This document shows positions 1-6,566 of a stretch of DNA of 18,854 nt, one piece after another. This DNA is from UBA2882 sp964619485 (GTDB taxonomy: Bacteria; Bacillota; Clostridia; Lachnospirales; Lachnospiraceae). The stretch lies in the NCBI GenBank assembly GCA_964619485.1, contig CAZUCI010000061.1, positions 1 to 18,854 of the forward strand, written 5' to 3'. Position numbers and translations under genes: made by a program. A model generated the notes under the pieces. The model saw nothing but the letters and a program-made list of their open reading frames with translations. It was not told the DNA's origin and ran no database searches. The stretch's first letter is position 1, and every line of letters starts with the position of its first letter.

Positions 1-637
1 AAGTCTTGGAATCAAAGAGGATGAGATGAGACTTCGTGATCATGATCCGGAGGAATTATGCTTCTATTCCAAAGGTACGACAGATATTGAATTTTTATTC
101 CCATTCGGCTGGGGTGAACTCTGGGGAATCGCAGACAGAACGGATTATGATTTAACTCAGCATCAGAACACCTCCGGACAGGATATGACTTACTTTGATG
201 ATACCAAGAATGAAAAATATGTTCCTTATGTTATTGAGCCATCACTGGGTGCTGACCGTGTTGTTTTGGCATTCCTGTGTGCAGCCTATGATGAAGAGGA
301 AATTGCTGAGGGAGATGTGCGTACAGTTATGCATTTCCATCCGGCACTTGCACCTGTCAAGATTGGAGTGTTCCCATTATCCAAGAAGTTAAACGAGGGT
401 GCTGAAAAAGTATTTACTCAGCTTTCCAAAAAATATAACTGTGAATTTGATGATCGTGGAAACATCGGAAAACGTTATCGTCGTCAGGATGAGATTGGAA
501 CTCCTTTCTGTATCACCTATGACTTTGATTCTGAGACAGATGGCTGTGTTACCGTTCGTGACCGTGACACCATGGAGCAGGAGCGTGTTGCTATCGCTGA
601 TCTGGATGCATACTTTGCTGATAAGTTCACATTCTAA
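1..637 (+). CDS. glyS: Glycine--tRNA ligase, C-terminal part (partial, 5' end outside window)
   Basis: This is the 3' part of a class II glycyl-tRNA synthetase of the homodimeric (alpha2) type, which charges tRNA-Gly in the cytoplasm. The reading frame is open from base 2 and there is no real start here; the ATG at 26 is internal, because the codons before it (SLGIKEDE) continue the family sequence. Visible landmarks are the catalytic-core stretch FPFGWGELWGIADRTDYDL, the class II motif 3 (GADRVVLAFL), and then the C-terminal anticodon-binding domain, beginning near the HFHPALAPVKIGVFPL segment and ending YFADKFTF. The stop codon TAA is followed one base later by TAG. A tandem hairpin and terminator follow. 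About 211 residues are visible, against roughly 460 for the usual enzyme. The identification is from sequence recognition and is firm. Confidence 0.95.
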   Translation, partial: SLGIKEDEMRLRDHDPEELCFYSKGTTDIEFLFPFGWGELWGIADRTDYDLTQHQNTSGQDMTYFDDTKNEKYVPYVIEPSLGADRVVLAFLCAAYDEEEIAEGDVRTVMHFHPALAPVKIGVFPLSKKLNEGAEKVFTQLSKKYNCEFDDRGNIGKRYRRQDEIGTPFCITYDFDSETDGCVTVRDRDTMEQERVAIADLDAYFADKFTF

Positions 638-657
638 TAGTGTAAAAGAGAGTAATC

Positions 658-696
658 CAGTGAAAAATGCTGTATGCTTTGCAGCAGTTTTCACTG
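658..696 (+). repeat. Long inverted repeat (14 of 15 bp) between glyS and the glyS terminator
   Basis: Arms at 658-672 and 682-696 are complementary at 14 of 15 positions and enclose a 9-base loop. There is no T-run directly after it on either strand, so it is not a standard terminator by itself. It sits immediately before the hairpin at 697-733. It could protect the glyS mRNA 3' end or slow the polymerase before the true terminator; that is inference. Confidence 0.6.
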
Positions 697-733
697 AAAA
701 AGGGGCGCAGGCCAATGGTCCGAGCCCTTTTTT
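697..733 (+). terminator. Rho-independent terminator after glyS
   Basis: A left arm of A-rich then G-rich sequence (AAAAAGGGGC, 697-706) pairs with GCCCTTTTTT (724-733), with one G-T wobble. The right arm itself supplies the run of six T. It ends the glyS transcript. The next ATG (769) lies only 35 bases on, so the downstream gtrA-like gene may depend on read-through. Confidence 0.7.
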
Positions 734-768
734 GGTTTATATGATACCTGAAAAGAAGGAAAAAGGCT

Positions 769-1221
769 ATGATACAAAAATGGAATGATTATTTACAGTC
801 CCTTCCCGATGAAAAAAAGAAAAAGATAGATGCATTGATTCAGTTTATAAAGTTTGGAATGGTAGGTGGAATCAACACGATTCTGTCCTATGTCATTGTC
901 AACGGCATGTACTATTGGATGGGAATCAATGAGCAGATTGGAAATATCACAGGCTTTGTAATTACTGTGTTCATTTCCTATATTTTAAATGGAAAGTTTG
1001 TATTTAAAGAGGGAGCGGAAAAACAGCCGTTTTTAAAGGGGCTGGTGAAGGTCTATATTTCCTACTCTTTTACCGGTCTGTTTTTGACAGCAGTTTTACT
1101 GTATGTAGAAACTCACATGCTTCATATTCCGCTTTATATCAGTACATTTGCCAATTTGATTATTACGGTTCCGGTAAATTTTCTGTTAAATAAGTTCTGG
1201 GCTTACCGTACCGGGAAATAA
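769..1221 (+). CDS. GtrA-family small membrane protein
   Basis: A 150-residue protein of the GtrA/DPMS family (PF04138). Members are four-helix inner-membrane proteins thought to move polyprenyl-linked sugars across the membrane for cell-surface glycosylation; many in Firmicutes have no assigned substrate. The family signature at the first helix is present (residues about 25-45, FIKFGMVGGINTILSYVIVN), a second helix follows at about 58-75 with NGKFVF, and the closing helix carries NFLLNKFWAYR near residues 137-147. The N terminus is charged and cytoplasmic. The start ATG has a GAAGGA-type ribosome site about 10 bases upstream. No promoter is visible between the glyS terminator and this gene. 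No glycosyltransferase lies next to it, so its pathway cannot be inferred from context. Confidence 0.85.
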   Translation: MIQKWNDYLQSLPDEKKKKIDALIQFIKFGMVGGINTILSYVIVNGMYYWMGINEQIGNITGFVITVFISYILNGKFVFKEGAEKQPFLKGLVKVYISYSFTGLFLTAVLLYVETHMLHIPLYISTFANLIITVPVNFLLNKFWAYRTGK

Positions 1222-1225
1222 CACT

Positions 1226-1254
1226 TTGACATCTATAGAAAAAGATTTTATAAT
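1226..1254 (+). promoter_or_regulatory. Consensus sigma-A promoter of alaS
   Basis: TTGACA (1226-1231), a spacer of exactly 17 bases, and TATAAT (1249-1254): a perfect match to the housekeeping consensus. The -35 box begins five bases after the stop codon of the gtrA-like gene. Transcription would begin near 1261, giving an alaS leader of only about 30 bases, too short for a T-box. Confidence 0.9.
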
Positions 1255-1290
1255 TATGCACGTAAAATGATAAACTTGGAGGAACAAATC

Positions 1291-3930
1291 GTGAAAGCTT
1301 ACGGAGTAAACGAACTGAGAAAAATGTTTTTGGAGTTTTTCGAGAGCAAGGGACATCTTGCAATGAAGAGCTTCTCTTTAGTGCCACATAACGATAATTC
1401 TTTATTATTGATTAATTCTGGTATGGCACCATTGAAGCCATACTTTACAGGACAGGAAATTCCACCCAGAAAAAGAGTGACTACCTGTCAGAAATGTATT
1501 CGTACCGGCGATATTGAAAATATCGGAAAGACAGCTCGCCACGGTACCTTCTTTGAGATGCTTGGGAACTTCTCCTTTGGTGATTATTTCAAAGATGAAG
1601 CCATTCACTGGACATGGGAATTTTTAACTGAAGTAGTAGGGCTTGATGCAGATCGTTTATATCCATCTGTATATCAGGATGATGATGAGGCTTTTGAAAT
1701 CTGGAATAAGGAAATTGGTGTTGCACCGGAGAAAATTTTCCGCTTTGGAAAAGAAGATAACTTCTGGGAGCACGGCTCAGGTCCCTGTGGACCTTGTTCT
1801 GAGGTTTATTATGACCGCGGAGAGAAATATGGCTGTGGTAAGCCTGGCTGTACTGTAGGCTGCGAGTGTGACCGTTATATTGAAATCTGGAACAACGTAT
1901 TTACCCAGTTTGATAATGATGGAAAAGGAAATTACACAGAGTTAGAGCAGAAGAACATTGATACAGGTATGGGATTAGAGCGTCTTGCAACGGTTGTTCA
2001 GGATGTGGATTCTATCTTTGATGTTGATACCATTCAGGCTCTCCGTAACAGAGTATGTGAGCTTTCCGGAAAAGAATATAAGAAAGAATATAAATGGGAT
2101 GTATCTATCCGTATTGTAACGGATCATATTCGTTCTGCATCCTTTATGATTTCTGATGGAATCATGCCTTCTAATGAAGGAAGAGGCTACGTACTTCGCC
2201 GTATTATCCGTCGTGCAGCCCGCCATGGTAAATTACTTGGTATTGAAGGACAGTTCCTTGCAAAATTGAGTGAGACTGTTATTGAAGGAAGTAAAGACGG
2301 TTATCCTGAATTAGAAGAGAAGAAGGATTTCATCTTCAATGTTTTAACACAGGAGGAAAGCAAATTTGCTAAAACCATCGACCAGGGTCTTTCTATCTTA
2401 AACGAGATGGAGGAGACCATGGAAAAAGAAGGAAAGAAAGAGTTAGCAGGTGCTGACGCATTCAAATTATATGACACCTACGGCTTCCCTGTTGATTTAA
2501 CAATGGAGATTTTGGAAGAAAAAGGCTTCCATGTTGATGAAGCCGGCTTCAAGGCAGCGATGGAAGAGCAGAAGGACAAAGCTCGTAAAGCACGTAAAGT
2601 TACTAACTATATGGGTGCTGATGTTACTGTTTATGAGTCAATTGATCCAAGCATTACATCCAAATTTGTTGGATATGATTCCCTGGTACATGATTCTAAA
2701 ATCACTGTACTCACCACAGAAACTGAAATCGTAAGTGCTTTAACTGATGGAGAAGTAGGAACAATCATCGTTGATGAGACACCTTTCTATGCTACCATGG
2801 GTGGTCAGAACGCAGATAAAGGTATTATCACTGTTGATGGTGGAGAGTTTGCAGTCAGTGATACTGTAAAACTTCTTGGTGGAAAAGTTGGTCATATTGG
2901 TAAAGTGACAAAAGGAATGTTTAAAGTTGGCGATGTGGCAACTTTGAAGGTAGATGAAGCTAACAGAGCAGATACCTGCAAAAATCATAGTGCAACTCAT
3001 TTATTACAGAAAGCTCTTCGTACCGTACTTGGCTCTCATGTAGAACAGCACGGATCATACGTAGATGGCGAAAGACTTCGTTTTGACTTTAGCCATTTCT
3101 CAGCAATGAGTAAAGAAGAATTAGATCAGGTTGAAGCAATTGTAAATGAAAAAATTGCAGAAAACATGATTGTAGATACACAGGTTATGAGCATGGAGGA
3201 AGCTAAGAAGAATGGTGCTATGGCATTGTTCGGAGAGAAATATGGCGAGACAGTCCGTGTTGTTATGATGGGCGACTTCTCCAAGGAATTCTGTGGTGGT
3301 ACCCATGTTAAAAATACCGGCTCCATCGGTGCCTTCAAGATTCTTTCTGAATCAGGTGTTGCTGCAGGTGTAAGACGTATTGAAGCTTTGACAGGCAATG
3401 GTGTATTCAACTATTATAAAGAATTAGAAGCAAAACTGAATGAGACTGCAAAGGTATTAAAGACGACAACTTCAGAAGTTGTTGAAAAGGCAGAACATCT
3501 TACAGCAGAAAATAAGGCATTACACGCAGAGCTTGAGTCCTTAAAGGCAAAAGCTGCGAAAGAAGCGCTTGGTGATGTTATGGATCAGGTAGTGGAAATC
3601 AAAGGCGTTAAATTACTTGCAACAAAAGTAAGCGGCGTTGACATGAACGGCTTAAGAGATCTTGGAGATCAGTTAAAGAATAAGCTTGGTGAAGGCGTTG
3701 TTGTTCTGGCATCTGACCTGGATGGAAAAGTAAACCTTATCGCTATGGCAACTGATGCTGCTATGAAGCAGGGTGCACATGCCGGTAATCTGATTAAAGG
3801 AATTACGGCTCTTGTTGGCGGTGGCGGCGGTGGACGTCCAAACATGGCTCAGGCCGGTGGAAAGAATCCGGCAGGAATTGATGATGCAGTGAAGGAAGCG
3901 TCCAGAGTATTGGAAGGACAGCTCGCATAA
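1291..3930 (+). CDS. alaS: Alanine--tRNA ligase
   Basis: Full-length alanyl-tRNA synthetase (879 aa; family usual about 870-880), which charges and proofreads tRNA-Ala. I place the start at GTG 1291, because GGAGG (1278-1282) lies 8 bases before it, the protein then begins with the typical (M)KAYGVNELRKMF, and the promoter would place transcription start only about 6 bases before the alternative in-frame ATG at 1267. Domains in order: class II catalytic core (about 1-400, including the GTFFEMLGNFSFGDYFK segment and the GMGLERLA motif 3), a Cys-rich insert at about 165-200 (GPCGPCSE...GCGKPGCTVGCEC), and the editing domain with its metal ligands H566/H570 (HSATH) and C668/H672 (CGGTH). The C-terminal C-Ala domain contains the Gly-rich stretch ending GGGGGGRPNMAQAGG. 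No clear terminator follows, so read-through towards rpsU is possible. Confidence 0.97.
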   Translation: MKAYGVNELRKMFLEFFESKGHLAMKSFSLVPHNDNSLLLINSGMAPLKPYFTGQEIPPRKRVTTCQKCIRTGDIENIGKTARHGTFFEMLGNFSFGDYFKDEAIHWTWEFLTEVVGLDADRLYPSVYQDDDEAFEIWNKEIGVAPEKIFRFGKEDNFWEHGSGPCGPCSEVYYDRGEKYGCGKPGCTVGCECDRYIEIWNNVFTQFDNDGKGNYTELEQKNIDTGMGLERLATVVQDVDSIFDVDTIQALRNRVCELSGKEYKKEYKWDVSIRIVTDHIRSASFMISDGIMPSNEGRGYVLRRIIRRAARHGKLLGIEGQFLAKLSETVIEGSKDGYPELEEKKDFIFNVLTQEESKFAKTIDQGLSILNEMEETMEKEGKKELAGADAFKLYDTYGFPVDLTMEILEEKGFHVDEAGFKAAMEEQKDKARKARKVTNYMGADVTVYESIDPSITSKFVGYDSLVHDSKITVLTTETEIVSALTDGEVGTIIVDETPFYATMGGQNADKGIITVDGGEFAVSDTVKLLGGKVGHIGKVTKGMFKVGDVATLKVDEANRADTCKNHSATHLLQKALRTVLGSHVEQHGSYVDGERLRFDFSHFSAMSKEELDQVEAIVNEKIAENMIVDTQVMSMEEAKKNGAMALFGEKYGETVRVVMMGDFSKEFCGGTHVKNTGSIGAFKILSESGVAAGVRRIEALTGNGVFNYYKELEAKLNETAKVLKTTTSEVVEKAEHLTAENKALHAELESLKAKAAKEALGDVMDQVVEIKGVKLLATKVSGVDMNGLRDLGDQLKNKLGEGVVVLASDLDGKVNLIAMATDAAMKQGAHAGNLIKGITALVGGGGGGRPNMAQAGGKNPAGIDDAVKEASRVLEGQLA

Positions 3931-4008
3931 AGTTGAATTTAAAATAAAGCAGAATATGCATTAATTTTAAAAAATGGCAAAAAAATCTTACAACTTTTAT
4001 AAAAATAG

Positions 4009-4036
4009 TTGACGGATTTCTATTTTATGCTATAAT
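4009..4036 (+). promoter_or_regulatory. Promoter of rpsU with extended -10
   Basis: TTGACG (4009-4014), a 16-base spacer and TATAAT (4031-4036), with TG one base upstream of the -10 box (extended -10). Start near 4043 gives a leader of about 76 bases. The 3931-4008 stretch between alaS and this promoter is AT-rich and holds nothing else that I recognise. Confidence 0.8.
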
Positions 4037-4118
4037 CGTAGTTGTGCATATAATGTGCATAAAAATTACCCACCAGTCGTGTTACTTGAAGGGACTGAAG
4101 GGAGGTCAGGTGTGATTT

Positions 4119-4295
4119 ATGTCAAACGTAATCGTAAAAGAGAACGAGACTTTAGATAGCGCTTTACGCCGTTTCAAAAGAAGCTGTGCAAAAGCCGGTA
4201 TTCAGCAGGAAATTCGTAAAAGAGAACATTACGAAAAACCAAGCGTAAAACGTAAGAAAAAATCTGAAGCAGCAAGAAAACGTAAATATAACTAA
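4119..4295 (+). CDS. rpsU: 30S ribosomal protein S21 (bS21)
   Basis: A 58-residue, very basic protein that joins the small ribosomal subunit near the anti-Shine-Dalgarno end of 16S rRNA and helps initiation. It begins MSNVIVKENETLDSALRRFK and ends with a Lys/Arg-rich tail (KRKKKSEAARKRKYN), the normal shape and length for bS21 in Firmicutes. The ribosome site GGGAGG (4100-4105) lies 13 bases before the ATG, longer than elsewhere in this window. The gene has its own promoter upstream and a terminator 6 bases after the stop, so it appears monocistronic. A GTG at 4110 is in frame but is followed at once by a stop, which fixes the start. Confidence 0.95.
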   Translation: MSNVIVKENETLDSALRRFKRSCAKAGIQQEIRKREHYEKPSVKRKKKSEAARKRKYN

Positions 4296-4301
4296 AAACT
4301 T

Positions 4302-4333
4302 AAAATCTCCGGCATATTTTGTCGGGGATTTTT
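4302..4333 (+). terminator. Rho-independent terminator of rpsU
   Basis: Twelve-base arms (4302-4313 and 4321-4332) pair throughout when two G-T wobbles are allowed, around a 7-base loop, and the right arm runs into TTTTT. The arms are A-rich outside and GC-rich inside. Confidence 0.85.
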
Positions 4334-4348
4334 CCGTTCATTTATAAT
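4319..4348 (+). promoter_or_regulatory. Probable promoter overlapping the rpsU terminator
   Basis: TTGTCG (4319-4324), 18 bases, then a perfect TATAAT (4343-4348). The -35 box lies in the loop and right arm of the rpsU terminator. It would start transcription near 4355 for the membrane protein gene at 4413. The -35 match is only moderate. Confidence 0.5.
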
Positions 4349-4412
4349 GTGCTGCTGGTGTTTGGAGCAGAACATTATTACTGCTAAAAAGACAAGAAAA
4401 AGGGGAAAAGAT

Positions 4413-5006
4413 ATGTGGTCACAGGAATTATTCGGAACAGAGCTTATCTATCTTGTTGAATGTTTTATTTTGTACAGTTTTCTGGGATGGGTTGTGGAGT
4501 CAATTTACATGTCCATCTGCAACCGAAGACTGACAAACCGTGGTTTTGCTTTTGGACCATTCTGTCCTATTTATGGTTGCGGTGGAGTTATTGGCAACAT
4601 GATTATGCATCCCTTGTCAGGACATCTGATTGGTCTTTACTTATTTGGAGCGGTACTGGCCACAGTGTTTGAATATCTGGTAGGAATTCTTATGCAGAGA
4701 CTTTTCCATGAAGTCTGGTGGGATTACAACGAAAAACCGTTCAATTATAAAGGAATTATCTGCCTGGAAAGTACACTGGCATGGGGATTTTATGCAATTA
4801 TCATTGTCAGATTTCTGAATAACCGCATGATGAACCTGGTATACCGCGTTCCGCTTTCCATTGGTGTGATGTTATGCAAGATAGTGATTGCTGTTTATGC
4901 ATTAGACTTTTTCTATCATATGATTAAAGCATTGGGAGTCCAGGATAAGATTTCAAAAGAGAAAATTGTGAATGTTTATCACAGCCTTCGTGCGAGATTC
5001 TGGTAG
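4413..5006 (+). CDS. Membrane protein of the PF06541 family (putative ABC-transporter type IV)
   Basis: A 197-residue polytopic membrane protein. The start ATG 4413 is chosen because AGGGG (4401-4405) lies 7 bases upstream and the protein then begins MWSQELFGTELIYLVECF; an upstream in-frame ATG at 4347 would overlap the promoter -10 box. The family hallmark is present at about residues 20-60: a helix with FLGWVVESIYMS, then NRGFAFGPFCPIYGCGG. Further helices lie at about 70-95 and 120-190, and WWDYNEKPFNYKG is a typical loop of this family. Members are common in Firmicutes and are labelled putative ABC transporter permeases, but no ATPase is adjacent and no function has been firmly shown. It stands alone between the rpsU terminator and the liv promoter, so its substrate or role is unknown. 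Confidence 0.75.
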   Translation: MWSQELFGTELIYLVECFILYSFLGWVVESIYMSICNRRLTNRGFAFGPFCPIYGCGGVIGNMIMHPLSGHLIGLYLFGAVLATVFEYLVGILMQRLFHEVWWDYNEKPFNYKGIICLESTLAWGFYAIIIVRFLNNRMMNLVYRVPLSIGVMLCKIVIAVYALDFFYHMIKALGVQDKISKEKIVNVYHSLRARFW

Positions 5007-5050
5007 TGTAGTATTATATTGATTTTGTAAAATATTATTGCAATTGCAGG

Positions 5051-5079
5051 TTGACAAATGAAAACTCATACATTATTAT
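5051..5079 (+). promoter_or_regulatory. Sigma-A promoter of the liv operon
   Basis: TTGACA (5051-5056), 17 bases, TATTAT (5074-5079); start expected near 5086. A 10-base palindrome TGCAATTGCA (5039-5048) ends two bases before the -35 box and could be an operator. Confidence 0.8.
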
Positions 5080-5089
5080 GCTTTTAAAG

Positions 5090-5130
5090 CAACAAAAGCG
5101 TGGCTTCTATAACAGAAGCCTTTTTTGTTG
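5090..5130 (+). terminator. Terminator-like hairpin in the livJ leader (possible attenuator)
   Basis: GGCTTCT (5102-5108) and AGAAGCC (5114-5120) form a 7-bp stem with a 5-base loop, followed by six T. An outer pair CAACAAAA / TTTTGTTG (5090-5097, 5123-5130) extends it across a small bulge. It may end the upstream membrane-protein transcript. It also lies in the livJ leader, starting about 4 bases after the predicted transcription start and ending just before the ribosome site. Confidence 0.7.
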
Positions 5131-5147
5131 TAAAGGAGGAGAATGTT

Positions 5148-6371
5148 ATGAAAAAGAAAATGTTAAGCATGTTACTTAGCGTAGCAATGACAGCAGCCCT
5201 GTTGGCTGGCTGTGGTTCAAACGCAGAAACAGCAGAAAGCACCGAAACAACAGACAGTACTGAAGCAGCAGACAGCACCGAAGCAGATGCATCCGCAGAA
5301 ACCGGTTCAACCATTAAAATTGGTGGTATTGGACCTCTGACAGGCGGCGCAGCAGTTTATGGTCTGGCAGAGCAGAAAGCGGCTCAGATTGCAATTGATG
5401 AAATCAATGCTGCAGGCGGAGTTAACGGAGCACAGTTAGAGCTTAATTTCCAGGATGATGAGTGTGATGCAGAAAAAGCATTAAATGCATACAATAATTT
5501 GAAAGACTGGGATATGCAGATTTTAATGGGAACAACAACCAGTGGATGTTGTATCGCAGTAGAAGATCTTGCTTCTACAGATAATATGTTTTTATTGACA
5601 CCTTCAGGTTCAGCAGTTGAAGCTATCAGCGGAGACAATGCATTCCGTGTATGCTTCTCTGATCCTAACCAGGGACTTGCTTCTGCCAGATATATTGGCG
5701 AGAATGCAGTTGCTACCAAGGTAGCAGTCATTTATGACAGCTCTGATATTTATTCATCAGGTATTTATGAGAAATTCGCAGCAGAAGCAGCTAATCAGCC
5801 TTTTGAAATTGTTGCCGCTGAGTCTTTTACAGCAGATAACAAAACTGACTTTAACGTACAGCTGCAGAAAGCTCAGGATGCTGGCGCTGATTTAGTATTT
5901 TTACCAATTTACTATACAGAGGCTTCTTTAATCCTTGCTCAGGCTGATAAAATGGGATTTGCTCCTAAATTCTTTGGCTGTGATGGATTAGACGGTATTC
6001 TTGATGTTGAGAACTTTGATACCGCTTTAGCAGAAGGTGTTATGTTATTAACACCATTCGCAGCTGATGCAACAGATGAAATGACACAGAGCTTTGTAAA
6101 GGCTTACAAGGATGCTTACGGTGAAACTCCAAACCAGTTTGCTGCTGATACCTATGATGCTGTGTACATCATTAAAAAAGCATGTGAAGAGGCAAAGGTT
6201 ACAGCTGATATGAGTGCTTCTGAAATCTGTGATGCCTTAAAGGCTGTAATGCCTACAATCACTGTTGATGGATTAACAGGAACAGGTATTACCTGGACTG
6301 CTGATGGTGAGCCTGATAAAGCGCCTAAGGCTGTTAAAATTGAAAATGGTGCATACGCTTCCATGGAGTAA
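5148..6371 (+). CDS. livJ: Branched-chain amino acid ABC transporter, substrate-binding lipoprotein
   Basis: A 407-residue type I periplasmic-binding-protein fold (Peripla_BP_6 family), the extracellular receptor of a LivJHMGF importer. The start ATG 5148 follows AGGAGG (5134-5139) by 8 bases and opens a clear lipoprotein signal: MKKK, a hydrophobic core, and the lipobox LAGC with the lipidated Cys at residue 22. A Ser/Thr/Glu/Ala linker (about 23-58) with DSTEA repeats tethers the domain. The mature fold begins at IKIGGIGPLTGGAAVYG, typical of this family, and later segments such as GTTTSGCCIAVEDL line the expected ligand cleft. It is the first gene of the operon and is followed by a terminator-like hairpin. 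Substrate is inferred from family and gene order; related proteins also bind amides, urea or aromatic compounds, so leucine/isoleucine/valine is likely but not proved. Confidence 0.9.
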   Translation: MKKKMLSMLLSVAMTAALLAGCGSNAETAESTETTDSTEAADSTEADASAETGSTIKIGGIGPLTGGAAVYGLAEQKAAQIAIDEINAAGGVNGAQLELNFQDDECDAEKALNAYNNLKDWDMQILMGTTTSGCCIAVEDLASTDNMFLLTPSGSAVEAISGDNAFRVCFSDPNQGLASARYIGENAVATKVAVIYDSSDIYSSGIYEKFAAEAANQPFEIVAAESFTADNKTDFNVQLQKAQDAGADLVFLPIYYTEASLILAQADKMGFAPKFFGCDGLDGILDVENFDTALAEGVMLLTPFAADATDEMTQSFVKAYKDAYGETPNQFAADTYDAVYIIKKACEEAKVTADMSASEICDALKAVMPTITVDGLTGTGITWTADGEPDKAPKAVKIENGAYASME

Positions 6372-6391
6372 TTCGGAAATATGCATGACCT

Positions 6392-6426
6392 AAAAGCGGG
6401 CCGTCTATGAACGGCTCGCTTTTTTT
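6392..6426 (+). terminator. Terminator-like hairpin between livJ and livH
   Basis: AAAAGCGGGCCGT (6392-6404) pairs with ACGGCTCGCT plus T (6411 on), with one G-T wobble and a 6-base loop, followed by a run of T to 6426. It probably ends most transcripts after livJ, leaving more binding protein than permease. Confidence 0.85.
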
Positions 6427-6497
6427 GGAAATAAAATCAACTCTATAACCTGTAGTTATGTATACAATAAAAATTGTACGCATTTATTTTTGACTGG

Positions 6498-6526
6498 TTG
6501 AGGAATGGCGCATTTTGTGGTATGCT
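6498..6526 (+). promoter_or_regulatory. Possible secondary promoter before livH
   Basis: TTGAGG (6498-6503), 17 bases, TATGCT (6521-6526). It lies after the livJ terminator and about 40 bases before the livH start, so it could drive livHMGF alone. The match is moderate. Confidence 0.4.
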
Positions 6527-6566
6527 AGGTCACAAATGTATGAAAAATGAAGGGATGGGAGAGAGC

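Noticed and set aside
658..733. T-box riboswitch after glyS
   Set aside because: There is no T-box core sequence (AGGGTGG...CCGCG type) and no specifier stem; the elements are a plain inverted repeat and a terminator.
3931..4008. Terminator for alaS
   Set aside because: Only weak AT pairings (such as GCATT with AATGGC) are present, with no GC stem followed by a T-run.
5084..5314. Minus-strand Val/Ser/Ala repeat protein
   Set aside because: It mirrors the repeated linker codons of livJ and has no start signals.
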